From the NCBI GenBank assembly GCA_963854835.1, contig OY978529.1:49409821-49473820 (forward strand): a stretch of DNA of 64,000 nt, written 5' to 3'. Below, in pieces: positions 24,977 through 36,955 of the stretch; position 1 is the stretch's first letter, and the number at the start of each line of letters is the position of its first letter. The translations under genes and the position numbers were made by a program. The notes beneath the pieces are model-generated. The model ran no database searches. It had not been told where the DNA came from and saw only the letters and a list, made by a program, of their open reading frames with translations. The stretch comes from Megamerina dolium (taxonomy: Eukaryota; Arthropoda; Insecta; Diptera; Megamerinidae).

Positions 24977-25836
24977 TGGCTGTCCCAGAACTACCCGACC
25001 TAACATATAAATGGCGGCAGTAGTTTGAAAAAAAGTATATTGATCGAAAATTTGGAGATGAAAAAGCTGTGTGCAAGATGGGTGCCGCGTTTGCTCACAA
25101 TAGAACAAAAACAACGTCATGAAAATGTTTCTATAGAGTGTTTGACGATGTTTCACAGTAATACAGTCGAGTTTTTGCGTCGATTCGTAACCGATGGATG
25201 AGACATTGATCCACCACTTCACATCTGAGACAAAAGAGCAGTCAAAACAGTGGACTGAGAAGGGGGGAATTGTGTCCAAAGAAAGCGAAGACAGTTCCAT
25301 CTGCCAGCAAGGTTATGCTGGGATGCACGTGGGACGATTTTTATTGATTATGTTCAAAAAAGAAAAACAATCAACGGCGAGTATTATGCTAATTTATTGC
25401 AGCGTTTAAGTGATGAAATTAAAGAAACAAGGCCACATTTGCCGAAAAAGAAAGTTTTGTTTCATCAAGGCCAAACACCAGTTCCCACATCCGCTATTGC
25501 GATGGCCAAAATCAATAATTTAATGGTCGAATTGCTTCAGCACGCACCTTATTCGCCAGATTTAGGTCTTTCGGATTATTTTCTGTTTTCAAATTTCAAA
25601 AAATGGCTTGGCGATAGAAGATTTGCAAACAATGAAGAGGTAGAGTCTGCGATAAAAGGCTATTTTAATGAGCTAGATAGACAGTTCATACTAGAAACAA
25701 GGTATCGAAGCTATAGAATATCGCTGAGAAAAGTGTATATAGAGCTAAAAGGAGATTATGTTGAGAAATAAAAAAAAATTTTCCCAAATTTGTTGTGTCT
25801 TCTTTGTTAGGTCTGGTAGTTCTGGTACCGTCCTTG
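24977..25836 (+). mobile_element. mariner element, family 4, rearranged
   Basis: The inverted ends CCCAGAACTACCCGACCTAAC / GTTAGGTCTGGTAGTTCTGG lie just inside TA dinucleotides. At 860 bp it is shorter than the usual ~1.3 kb. The 3' transposase half is open at 25397-25771: HLPKKKVLFHQGQTPVPTSA, then APYSPDLGLSDYFLF, then ELKGDYVEK. The second catalytic aspartate (FHQDNAP in the family) is glycine here (FHQG), while the third is kept. The 5' half is full of stops. Confidence 0.82.
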
Positions 25837-25838
25837 TA

Positions 25839-26604
25839 CATGAGATATAATTAATGCGAATCTAAGATACGTTATATAATATTTTGTGTTTCATATTTTA
25901 TAATGTCGTTGGCATTTTATCAATTCAACCCATAAAAAAAAATATTTATATTCATCAGTCTATCCAATGTCTTGATTTATTTTCGCCCCCCAATTACATA
26001 CCTACTACATACGTACATACTCACATGCTATATACTAGTATCGTATATGCATCTCTTTCAGCTATTTCAACCTTCAACCAAAGATAATCGATCCATGAAA
26101 TATCTATGTATATGTATGTACATATACAGGCTCGAAAGTAGGCTCTGTTACCTTGACCTTTGCCAATCAAGGTAATAATTATACGAGTTAAATATGTATA
26201 TACGCCCATTTTATTTTATATTGTCATCAATGACAAATGGCAAAAATAAAAATAATATGAATACTCATTTTACTCACCATTTATTAGCAGAAGCAGATAT
26301 TTATCTGAAATATTTTGAGTAATAAATTTTTAACTTGTGGTATTATGTAGCCGTATATAATGAGAAATATTGTGAAATTTCCAATACTAAATTCAACGCA
26401 AAATATATAGAATAACGTTCGTATAAGTTGATATTCCAAATATTAAATTAACGCACAACAGGACTACACGGGAATCTCAGCCTTTTGTTATCAAATGTTG
26501 TCTTCAATTCGTGTTTATATGTGGGTGTGTATTCATATACGTCACCCATTTGCCTCCATGAGAGATCCCTGACTTTGACCTCAATTTCTAAAAATAAACA
26601 TCTA

Positions 26605-26678
<74 letters not shown>

Positions 26679-27651
26679 TTATTGATAATGAGATAATATC
26701 GCGTAAATGTGTACGTGTTGATAGAAGGTGTATATTTGTGTGTGTGTGTGTGTGAGTGTGTGTGTGTACAACTAAGTATATGGTACTATGTATGCAAATG
26801 ACGTAATACGAGTATACGTAATTGCATTAAGGACAATATTTCTACTATCATATTCATTCAACACATTATTAACGCCTCCTCTATAATAGTAGGTACAAGT
26901 AGCGTATATACATACGTGTATAATAAAGTCTACATATATATAAATAGCAATATCATCGCCATCGTCAACAACAACAACAACAACAAGCAAAAGTCAAAAC
27001 ACAAAAATTCATTATATCGTAATACATAAACACATAAAGACATACCCATGCGTAGCTATGGCATAGCAGCAAAGCACAACGCTACTCTTTATACTACGTG
27101 ATATTGTTCTTGTGTGGTTGTATTGACGTGAGCATACCTCGTACATGGTATATAATACAGGTAACGTGAAATGTTTAATATGAAATGAATTTATAGCCAA
27201 CCATTTATATGTGTGTGTGTGTATATATGCTGCTATGTAAAGCTTGCCTGTTTGCTGTTGACTACTGTTGGCCAACTGCATGTGCATTTGATGGTTTAGT
27301 AAGAAGCGTATAGAATTTGTGTTTTTTTTTTTTTTTTTTTGTTGAGTTTGTCCTTTTTTCTTTTTTAACGAAATAGAATGTCACAGGTAATGCAAGTGTA
27401 TGTGTTTGACATTTTTTTTTTTTTGTGCTCATTTTCATTTCTGAGTTTGCTAGGTGTTTGAGAGAGAGTAAGAGAACGAAAATACTGGAAAAGGTCATTT
27501 TTATAATTTTTTTTCATTTTTATTTAGTTTTTTCCTTTTTTTGTTAATGAATTATTTAATAAGCTTTCTTTAATTTCACACATTTTGTATGGTGAAACCT
27601 CTACTAAACGAACAACGTTTGTATACAACAAATTTTCTTATATATCAGGTG
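25839..27651. other. AT-rich stretch with long microsatellites
   Basis: Includes (AT)n at 26609-26674, (TG)n at about 26738-26766, CAACAACAACAA at about 26968 and poly(T) at 27322-27342 and 27410-27424. No gene is seen. Confidence 0.6.
26609..26674. repeat. (AT)n microsatellite, 66 bp
   Basis: A perfect alternating AT/TA run, fully self-complementary and so able to form a cruciform or hairpin. Confidence 0.95.
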
Positions 27652-28269
27652 TAGTAAAAAGAAATTCATTATTTTTCCAATAGATGGCTATAGTAATCTG
27701 TATATCGCGCGTTGTAGAAGTGCGATCGAGTTACGCTAGATGGCGTTAGAAAGATAGAATTTTATACTAAATAAACTTTTCAGCCAGTTTTGTGATTGCT
27801 TGACTCAATATTGTTTGAGCAAGCGTCAAAGATGGACACCAGTAAAGAGAAAATACGCCATATTTTACCGGGTTTCTTCGATAAAGGCGAAAACGCAAGC
27901 TAGATGGCTGAAAATGTGATTAGTGTTTATGGTACTGATACTGTAACAGCCAATCACGCGCAATTTTGGTTTCGTTGATTCCGTTGCGGTAATTTTGATG
28001 ACGCTCTGGAAGGCCAATTGTCGAAAATATCGATAAAATAATGAAAATCGTCGAGTCTGACCGTCATGTAAGTACTGTTTCTATTACCCAGGAGCTAAAC
28101 ATTGCACAAAAAACCGTTTGGAACCATTTAAATAATGCTGGATACAAACAGAAGCTCGATGTATGGGTGCCACACGAGTTAACGCAATTAAACCTCATGG
28201 ACCGAATTTCCAACTGCGAATCGCTGCTGAATCGCAACAAAATCGATCCATTTCTGAAGCGGATGGTTA

Positions 28270-28637
28270 AAAATAAAATAAATATGTGGCACTTAAAGCC
28301 CCAAAGGGCTCATTGGCCGAGCTTCTCTTCCATTACTGTTGTGCGTCTTAAATTTTGGACAGTATTATAATGGACCTACTTATTTCAGCCGGTTCCGAAC
28401 GGCAGAACACTTGTGACATCACTTTTTCTGAGCTTTGTCACAGAGTTCTTTTTAGAAGCTTTTTCATGGCAAGTTGTTACTGTCGGAAGAATTGCCAATT
28501 GCTTGCCGACAGGTGGGTACCGTTCGAAAGAAAAATCTTTTCGATATTAAATTTGTTATGCATCAGCCGGGGATTGAACCACGACCTACAGATCAGAAGG
28601 CGAACACACTAACCACTGAGCTACGGCACTCAGACCA
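28270..28637 (-). mobile_element. tRNA-derived SINE, copy 2 (near full length)
   Basis: Flanked by the 14-bp direct repeat GAAGCGGATGGTTA (28256-28269 and 28638-28651), a true target-site duplication within the mariner. On the minus strand the head (28628-28563) has a good A box, TAGCTCAGTGGTTAG, and B box, GGTTCAATCCC. The body follows and the element ends in an A/T-rich tail (AAAATAAAATAAATA in plus-strand reading). About 368 bp. SINEs are copied by RNA polymerase III from the internal A/B promoter and use a LINE reverse transcriptase in trans; which LINE is not visible. Confidence 0.9.
28563..28628 (-). promoter_or_regulatory. RNA polymerase III A and B boxes of the SINE head
   Basis: A box TAGCTCAGTGG and B box GGTTCAATCC match the consensus sequences of tRNA internal promoters, about 35 bp apart. 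This marks the SINE 5' end. Confidence 0.75.
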
Positions 28638-28823
28638 GAAGCGGATGGTTACTGGTGATAAAAAGTGGGTCACTTACGACAACATCAAGCGAAAACGGTC
28701 GTAGTCGAATTGCGTTGAGCCGGCGGAAACGGTGGCCAAGCCAGGATTGACGGTCAGGAAGGTTTTGCTATGTGTTTGGTGGGATTGGCAGTGAATTATC
28801 CACTAATGGATTTCTTTTTACTA

Positions 28824-30407
28824 CCTTATTTATTTTTGAGATTTTCATTCAAATTATTTATTTTATGTGAGGACAAACTATATATGTTGGTGTAATGTTT
28901 TTTACTTTTAATTTTTAAAAAATTCAATATTGGCAAATGATTTACGATACACTTATGATATTGAATTTGAAATAAAAATAAAAATAAAAATAAAAAAAAA
29001 ATTGAGAGAATCGAAAACACAAATTCAAAATTTCTAATATAAGATTGAAAGAAATTTCACAGCTAAACTATAGCAACTAAATTATTTTGTAATTCATTTC
29101 ATAAGAACTCAAGCCAGTAGACATTAGACAGTAGACATCCACGAGTACCAAAAGCGAAACTCTTAAAATCAATTGTAATTTTTCCATAAAAAAAAAAAAA
29201 AATCTATTACATCCTTCTTTTGGTCGTTGTAGTATTTCACCATATTTCAATACGTACGTACGTCGCTTATACGCTATTAGGGTCTATTACTGTAGTTTAT
29301 GGTTGTAATCAAATAATAGCATCATTTTATATACAAACATTTGATACGTACATGTATTGCGTGTTTATTTATTATACCTACTTATATAATTTGTATTCGT
29401 GTGGAACATTAAATGGAAATATTTCATTCATATTCATTTAGTTTTAGTTAACTTAATATTCTTATTTTCAAAATGTGTTGGAAATTGTAAAATTTGCATC
29501 GACATTTAGATATTATTCATCAAAATTATTCATAAATAAGCTAAATCGTATTACTGTTGATATATACTTGCTTTTTAAAAGAATTTAAGTAAATTATTGA
29601 AACTTGATTTTCTATCAAAAGAAGCAACAAATTGAAAAAATCATCAAATTTGTCTTTAATGTGAAATTGTCTGAATTATTCAAATCGAACATCTAACAAA
29701 TTTCGTGGATTTATGAGAAAAATACTACTTTATCAATTAGATGCCAGAATAATACTATTTTTCATCTTTTTTAACCAATAATTAAATAAAGTTTTCAAAA
29801 AATTTTACGGATTTTAAAAAAGGCAGCATAAATCACTAACTATCGGTAGAAGATTTCTCGAAACGGCTATATTACAGTATGTATCAATGGCAAAAAATAC
29901 CACTAACAACATCTGTTGCAAATTCTTGAACATCATTTCCAAAGTGTTACAATTAATTTTAATAATAGTAAATTCATTTTCCTAGAATTTATTTTTCGTT
30001 TTTTCCCACGTTTTGCAGACGGCACATCTTGTTTGTTAACTATGCAGAAAATTCTCAGAAATTTTCTTTATAATTCAATTCATGGCAATTTGATTGCGAG
30101 GGAACAAATAATGAAAAATAGAGTGTACTAATTTTTATTTCCAATGAAATAGCTCATTTTTACAAAATAAATTGTGTCATTGCCAAATATATCACCCAAA
30201 ATTTGTAAACGATATTAAATACTAAGTAACAGACCTGTTAAAGAATGCATTCAATTCATTTGTCGAGATTACATTAAGTGATTTATAATTTGTAAATGTA
30301 CAAAATGCAGTTAGTACTCATCTTCAATTGATTAATAATTTAGTCATGTCTATTTTTCGAGTCAAAATTTTATTAAAATCCTAATACTACAAATCTCATC
30401 ATTCATA
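28824..30407. other. AT-rich stretch without a gene
   Basis: Poly(A), AAAAAT repeats near 28975-29005 and AT-rich DNA. The plus frame 29916-30131 has normal composition but no recognisable motif or splice signal. Confidence 0.55.
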
Positions 30408-30916
30408 TATGGCCATTACAACCCGTTATCGAGTTACAATCAGTTATACCAAGCGCAGAGAGGTTTTCCGCGACCTGGTCCTTACATCGGAGGCTGGGCC
30501 TTTCCCTACATCGTCGCCCAATGACTTCTGTTTCAAACACCTTTTACGTCGGAGCGTCTTCATCTATACGCTCAACATGACCTAACTACCGCATACTCTG
30601 AAAAGTGATGCGTTGGACTATATCAATGTCATCGTAGAGCTCGTTCGAGGTTCATTCGAATACGATAGTCGTCGCAGACGCGAACAGGACCGAAGATCTT
30701 GCGAAGAATCTTTCTCTCGAACACCCCAAGCGTAGTTGCATCGGTCTGCGACACAATCCATGCATCCGCGTCATAGACCGGCACGGGTATGATTAATGTC
30801 CTGTAGAGTGTCAGTTTTGTCGTCCGATAATATCAATGTCATCAGCATACGCAAGGAGAAAATAGAAAATAGTGCCATTACGATGTACCCCGGGTTTTTG
30901 GCAATACCCCTCCCAT
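30408..30916 (-). mobile_element. RTE-like LINE, copy 3 (internally deleted)
   Basis: Read on the minus strand, it starts at LRMLMTLI-like sequence corresponding to the LAYADDIDI block. It then jumps to the region after the catalytic motif (ACTCTACAGGACATTAATCA) and continues to the conserved 3' end (TGTAATGGCCATATATG). Compared with the 5.5-kb copy, about 310 bp just downstream of the YADD codons are missing. Confidence 0.75.
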
Positions 30917-31074
30917 TACAAAATTGACGAGTTCGCACTTAATACATATCTACTATCTAGAAAATCATGACTTCTTTGAAGTGACTTGAAGTCAATTGTC
31001 AATTGAAGTAACCGGAAGTAAGTTTCGAACCCATTTGAATATATTGCAAAAGGGATTTTACTAAATAAAAAGTG

Positions 31075-32335
31075 ACTGACTTTACATTCTGGAGTCAAAT
31101 ATGTCAATCAAAAGCTACAATCAATAATTTTATTTTAGTAGCACAGGCCAAATTCAATAAAATTCAAAGACTAGCCTGCGTCTATGTAACATTAGCAATG
31201 AAGTCAACTCCGACTGCTGCTCTTAAGGTCTTGTTAAATTTACCTCCCATTCATCTTTTCATTAAGAAAGATGCCTTGCAATTTGCACTAAAGCTGATTA
31301 TTAGAAATGGGGAAAGTTCCACTCGGCTATTGGAATCTCTTTCGAGAGAAGAAATAGTGATGAGCAGGTTTAATTTTACTCTTAGCATTTTCTGCAACAC
31401 CCAGTATAACTTCCAACGTAACTTAAAGGTCACACTCCCTGATATGGTTAATTGGGAACAGAATAGACCTCGACACGGCAACTATATCTCATGTATGGTG
31501 GTACACAGATGGCTCAAAAACCGGTGAAGGTGTTGAGATGGAGGTGTATTTGGAGAAAAGCCCAGAAAGAGTATTTTTGCTAGCATAATTCAAGAGAATT
31601 CAGTTTTTCAGGCCGAAATAAATGCAATAGAGCTGTGCTTAAGAGAGAAATTAGAAAGAGGAACATTAAATTGTTGTATCTATATTCACTCTGATAGTAA
31701 ACCTGCATTGCTAACACTTAGTGCTTTCGAAATTAAATCGAAATTAGTTTGGGATTGTGTAATACTTCTAAAAAGACTAGCATCTAATAGCAGAGTTTAT
31801 CTGTAATGGATGCCAGGTCATAGTGGATATTTAGGAAACGAAAAGGCAGATGAGCTTGCTTGAGAAAAGGGGCAGCCAGTAAATTTATGGGACCAGAACC
31901 ATTCTGCGGGCTGTCTTGGAACCCCACCAAATATAAAATTAATACTTGGCTAGAAAGAAAATCGCACCAATATTGGATGGAAACAAAAGATATTAGAATT
32001 GCAAAAACTTTTATGCCACACCGTTCTCACAAGAGAACTGCTGAAGTACTGAGCTTGACTCGGACTGGTTTTCGCATTGTTACGGGTGGATTCTTGATCG
32101 GACATTACAGAGTAATGAAACACCTACATCTATATGAGGATAAGTGAAAACTACCACTGTAGGTTATGTAACGAAGACGAAGAAACAGCTAAACATCTGC
32201 TTTGTCACTGTAATGGTCTGATATGGACTAGGCTTCGTTACTTAGGTAGTTATTACCTAGAACCGTTAGACATAGCGGACAAATCTCCTAAAGATGTCTT
32301 TGAATTCCTAGTGAATACTTAAATTTTTAGAGTGT
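31075..32335 (+). mobile_element. RNase H-type non-LTR retrotransposon, 3' part
   Basis: In order: the C-terminal reverse transcriptase/thumb region (RLACVYVTLAMKSTPTAALK), an RNase H domain (YTDGSKTGEG; AEINAIELC; HSDSKPALLTL; WMPGHSGYLGNEKADELA) and a C-terminal knuckle (CRLCNEDEETAKHLLCHC). The RNase H acidic residues and the PGH histidine are readable but lie in different frames, broken by frameshifts near 31490 and stops near 31590, 31806 and 31861. In insects this layout is found in R1/LOA/Outcast-type LINEs; the exact clade is not decided here. The 5' part is missing. Confidence 0.82.
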
Positions 32336-32823
32336 ATCACAATAGGTCTATCTTGGCCGCAGTGACAAGGTGACTGGTTCCCGTCCTACAATCAATCTCT
32401 CGGTCTATCATCGTAATACAATTACATTCCAATATATTTGCTCATCATTATTTAATTGTATTAATTGAAAATTGATGGTTACGCATCATTTTCAAATAAA
32501 CATTTTATTAATCGGTACTAATAAACTTGATATATTAGCATAGTTTTTATAAATATGCGTGTCAACACAAATATACCAAAGAATTAATGTATTTTTAATT
32601 GAAATTTTCAACAACAACAACAACAAAATGACATTTCTTTCATTCTTCTTATTAATTTCATTAATGTAATTGTAGTAATTACTGTGAAGAATAAAATATT
32701 AACAATAAAACTACATTTCCATAATAAGAATGATGATGCATCGGTATTACGCATTGAAAAATTACACTAGTATAATAGTTAATAGTCATGATAAATGGAA
32801 ATCATCCCGTAGTACATATTTCA

Positions 32824-33838
32824 GGTCAGTCCATAAGTTCGTGCGTTATTTTTTCAATAGTTTCACAGTAGACGCTTTTTGCGTACAAAAAAAAATGATT
32901 CGTGGGAGATAAAGGAATTATTTTTATTTTCTCTGATGTATTGTGCATTCAACAAGTGAATTTAATCGCGGATAGAAGGACTGCGCAAAGGTGGTTTTCA
33001 AATACCAAAGTGGTGACCCACGCTCTGGTCATTCTGAGGTTTTTAACTCCGACGCTTTGCTGGAACTCGCGGAAGCTGAGCCAAATTTGACAGTCGATAT
33101 GATGGCTAGAAGGTTAAATTCATCACATGGAACAGTTTACAGACACCTGATTCAATTCGGCAATGTTTCAATGCTGGGAACATTGGTTCCGCATAAACTT
33201 TCCATCGCAAACCTTCAGCACAGAGTGAATGTGTGTTGTGAGCTGCTGCAGCGGTTTGAAAATGAGCATTTTTTGAATCGTATTATTACTGGGGACGAAA
33301 AATGGGTCCTTTACAATAATCCTGTTCAGTGGTTAGATAAGGATAAAACTCCAGAACCAACCCCCAGAGATGGCCTTCACCTTAAGAAGATTCTCCTGTC
33401 TATTTGGTGGGATATGGCCGGTATCGTTTATTTTGATCTGCTGGAACTAAACCAGACGATCACAGCTGATTTTTATTGCCCTCAACTATCCAAACTAAAT
33501 GAAGCACTTGAAAAAAAATCGACCATCTTTAGTCAATAGACGCAAAGTTTTGTTGCACCCCGACAACGAAAGACCGCATACCGTAAGACAGACCTTAAGC
33601 CGCATCCACCATACACTCCGGATATTGCACTTTGTGATTATCACATTACACCTCAAAAGAAGCTATAAAAAGGGATATCGGCGCGTATTTTGGCTCCAAG
33701 AAAAAACAATTGTTTGAGCAGGGAATTACAAATTTGCCTAAACATTGGGAAGACATTGTAAATAATGCAGCAAAAAACGTATTTCTAATTTATTTTAAAA
33801 TCACCTAAGAAAAACGCATGAACTTATGGACTGACCTG
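32824..33838 (+). mobile_element. mariner element, family 2, copy 1
   Basis: Inverted ends AGGTCAGTCCATAAGTTC and GAACTTATGGACTGACCT. The transposase is readable at 32991-33539: a helix-turn-helix (MARRLNSSHGTVYRHLIQFG), then RIITGDEKWVLYNN with the first catalytic aspartate. A frameshift at an A8 run (33511-33518) moves the following NRPSLVNRRKVLLHPDN into another frame. The third acidic site is deleted. About 1.0 kb against ~1.3 kb for intact members. Confidence 0.85.
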
Positions 33839-33840
33839 AT

Positions 33841-35120
33841 ATTTTCAACAGCGGCAGTATAGAAGCAACAAAGAGCTGTGGTCGCATCAATAGTATCATA
33901 TGTATGATATATTATGGCTTTAGATGAGAGACATCATTGTATGCTGTCACTATCATCATCATCATCATAATCATATCCATTCTTTAGAAAATATTTTAAA
34001 TAACTAGGTAATATTTTGTTGAGTAAAATTTTCCATATTATAGCATCATTATAGTGATGCGGAAAATACACGCGCGTGTAAGGATCCATTTATACGAGTA
34101 TTATATATTATAAATATGATAGAGGCTATTCACACATTTGTTTAAGTGCCATTTTAAGCCAAAAATACGTAAATTTCATGTTAAAATTTAATCAGGCAAA
34201 TGTCAAAATAATTGATCATCTCAAGGATCAGAAATATATGGTACATATGGTACATATAGAACGACATATATGGTACAATTGAAAAATATATCGAATTTTT
34301 TTTTTTTTTTTATTTCTCTGTAGTATTTTTTTGCTATTTTCCAGAGATTTTAACAACATCTTATAGTACAGCATTTTCGTAGCCATTTATTATGGCGCAA
34401 GCCCCATACTTTGCTTCAATTCATAAAGCAATGACAAACAATCGAATATTAGATGTTCCAACAATACTAAATGGCTAATAAATTGTGTATCTAATATTGG
34501 AGATTTTTACTGAAAACTCGATGCAACACAGAAACCAAATGCCAATTGTATTGTATTCATTATCTGATATACACCATATATATAAGTACATTGGTATACA
34601 TATGTTGGTACTAGTTTTGCTAGCGCGTATATAAAACATCGGAAACCTTCTTTTTTGTATACATTCTTATTAAGTAGGTAAACTCATATGGACTTTTATG
34701 ATATTTTTACACAAACACATACATTTTACATAATCGCATATCCATGTATGTATGCATTTATTGAAATCACTTTACATTACATACAAAGAAAAAATATATA
34801 TATCCAATCTAATTGGGTTATATTCTTTACAACAACAACAACAAACGCTAATTTCGTTTTCTTCATTTTTATTCAACAGACAAATGTGGGGATACTTATA
34901 TAAATAATTTTGACGTCACTCATATTTTTTTTTTTACTACTTTCACATTAATTGATTGATTGTTGTGATGAAAAGAAAATTTCAAATTTTCTTTTTGCTC
35001 CAATTACATATTTGATTAATTTATTTTTAAAAGTGTATTTATTTGTATAGAAAATAAATTGAATTTCATATAATTTCATCCTTTTTCGAAGGCTTTCTAA
35101 TCTGATCAAATCCGATATTG
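33841..35120. other. AT-rich stretch without a gene
   Basis: AT-rich DNA with CATCATCAT (33953-33970), poly(T) near 34300 and a CAACAACAACAA patch near 34832. No supportable gene is present. Confidence 0.6.
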
Positions 35121-36180
35121 TTGTTAACGTACGTTGTGGTTGTTGTTTTTGTTGTAACAGCTCCAGGAAGACGGCAACCCCCAGGGGGTGCGTCCGTAGT
35201 GCAGAGGGGGCCAAACTGGTAGGCCTTCTGGGGCAGGCGAAATGATGACGAGCTCTGTTGGCACCGCGGGCATTGGTCTGGAATTTTATCAGCCAGCCGG
35301 TGGATGTAGCAGTTCAGATAGACGGTTCATCTAGATCTTAACTGCGCCAAAGTGGCACGAGCGGATCTAGGAAACTATTATTCGCAGTCTATAATTGGCG
35401 GTGGGCGACCTCCACCACGCGTTGATGCAGTGAATTCAGATCCGCCCTATGCGTAAAATAAATAAATATGTGCCACTTAAAGCCCCGGAGAGCTCATTAT
35501 CCGAGCTTCTCTTCCATTACTGTTATGATATCACTTTTTCTGAGCTTTGTCACAGAGTTCTTTTAGAAGCTTTTTCATGGCAAGTTGTTACTGTCGGAAG
35601 AATTGCCAATTGCTTGCCGACAGGTACTGTTCGAAAGAACGGTACCCACCTGTGTACTACGCGTCTATGCGTACTAGAGCTGAAATCATTGAGCAGGTGA
35701 CTCACATGCCCATCAAATGAGCGTAGGCCACCACGGATGTTACACGGGGGAGGGGCAAGCTGCGTTAAACGGTTGTTCAGTTGTGATAGAAGGTGGCAGG
35801 AAAGTAGAAATTGCTGCAAAAGCAGTTCGTTGTGCTCACGCACTTTTAGTATTCGCATTTCCTGATGTAGGTGATCCACATGCGCCATTCATATGCGCCA
35901 TCTTATGACAACAGTATTCTGCTGGGTTTGAAGAAGCCGCTATTGTGTGTCGCTTATGAGTCGTCCAAATTGAAGCCGAGTAGTTGATGATAGACCTGCC
36001 GATGGCTTTATAGGTCATGAGCAGCGTCTCCTTATCTTTGCCCCAACCAGTGTCGGCCAGTGCCTTAAGGACATTATTTCTGCTATACAACCTCTGGATG
36101 GTGTATTCAACATGAGTAGCAAAGGTCATGAGACTGTCAAAAGTAACTCCGAGGATTTTAGGTCTAGGTTTCTGTACGTT
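35121..36180 (-). mobile_element. jockey-type non-LTR fragment, copy 1 (SINE inside)
   Basis: On the minus strand it begins in the reverse transcriptase thumb region (KPRPKILGVTFDSLMTFATH; RLYSRNNVLKALADTGWGKD). It then passes the C-terminal part and ends with a CTGGAGCTGTTACAACAAAA tail (35160-35141). A SINE (35456-35664) splits it. The other copy at 37.7 kb has the same order on the plus strand. Frames are broken. Jockey/CR1-like is assigned from the ILGVTFDS block and the C-terminal CPRCP..DTRHLFDCP block of the other copy. Confidence 0.75.
35456..35664 (-). mobile_element. tRNA-derived SINE, copy 3 (5'-truncated)
   Basis: Flanked by CTATGCGTA (35447-35455 and 35665-35673), probably the target duplication. 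It has the tail (AAATAAATAAATATG), the GTGCCACTTAAAGCC end and the AAGCTTTTTCATGGCAAG body, with an internal deletion near 35523 compared with copy 2. The tRNA head is missing. At its 5' end, GGTACTGTTCGAAAG is followed by its inverse GAACGGTACCC, a fold-back join. Confidence 0.78.
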
Positions 36181-36374
36181 TTGGTAGAATGCCTTGGTAG
36201 CTAAATATATGCTTCGTTTATAATTTCGTGTTTTCATATTATTTCGCTTATATTTCTTGATTTTAAAACACCTAATTTGCATTTTAACATTCAATTTTTT
36301 ATCAGCTAAACTACCTTTAGAGCAAATATTTAGTTAAACATTTTTGATTTCACAATCCAACTTAAGAAAACGAC
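36181..36374. other. AT-rich gap between repeats
   Basis: No feature is recognised. Confidence 0.5.
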
Positions 36375-36534
36375 TATTAAGCACCGGCTTCCCATGAATG
36401 GACGGGTCTATGTCTCGGAAGCACTAGTCTACGTGGTCGACCCAGGTTCATTCACCTCATCAGAATACGGAAATGCTTTGTACGGGAACAAAACAAAGAA
36501 TATTCGTATTCGTACAACAACAACAACAACAACA
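36375..36534 (+). mobile_element. 3' fragment of a retroelement with (CAA)n tail, copy 2
   Basis: Matches 8565-8701: ACGGGTCTATGTCTCGGAAG, TTCACCTCATCAGAATACGG, then a CAACAACAACAACAACAAC tail at about 36516-36534. A short extra segment (GTACGGGAACAAAACAAAG) precedes the tail. Confidence 0.6.
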
Positions 36535-36750
36535 CTATTAAGCACCAAATTTACCGTATTTTGTCGAAAAAAATTATGTAATCAATTGCATATAGAGAGA
36601 ACAAGCCACCGTGTAATAATTGTTTGGATTTGAAAGTATATTATTTTTTCATAGATCACTTTTAGGCGCTGTTCAAGTGTATTTTTCTATAAGACTAAAG
36701 ATACTAAAATTCTCTGAAAGAAAAAGATCAACATCATAGAAGAAAATCAT

Positions 36751-36955
36751 CGTTCATCGTTCATCATCATCATCGTTCAGCTCTACAATCCGGGGTGGGT
36801 TTTGGTTTTCTCTACTAAAGTCCTCCATTCTTTCATGTTTTTCGCTAGGATTCTACAGTTCCTTGCACCAATCGCTATAGGATCCTCTTCTATTCCGTTA
36901 ACTAGTCGTTTCTGTTGTTGACCTCAGTTTCCGTTTCTATTTACCTGTGAATCAC
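36751..36955 (-). mobile_element. 3' end of a second RTE-like LINE
   Basis: The minus strand reads EEDPIAIGARNCRILAKN then MKEWRTLVEKTKTHPGL and a stop, the usual ending of many insect RTE/BovB-type open reading frames (compare NWRQLAKNRDG at 7950). It is followed by GATGATGATGATG, which would be its short-repeat tail. Confidence 0.6.

Larger units (their letters stand above)
27654..28821 (+). mobile_element. mariner element, family 1, copy 2 (with SINE inside)
   Basis: Bounded by TA (27652-27653; 28822-28823) and GTAAAAAGAAATTC ends. The transposase would begin at ATG 27832 (MDTSKEKIRHIL) but stops early. The helix-turn-helix part is readable at 28041-28370 (ELNIAQKTVWNHLNNAGY). A SINE is inserted at 28270-28637, after which the transposase resumes (KRMVTGDKKWVTYDN) with the first catalytic aspartate. 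The part beyond VLLCVWWD, including the second and third catalytic residues, is deleted near 28790 and only the right end remains. Confidence 0.87.

Noticed and set aside
28563..28628. tRNA-like sequence on the minus strand
   Set aside because: It lies inside a SINE with a target duplication inside a mariner, so it is not an independent tRNA gene.
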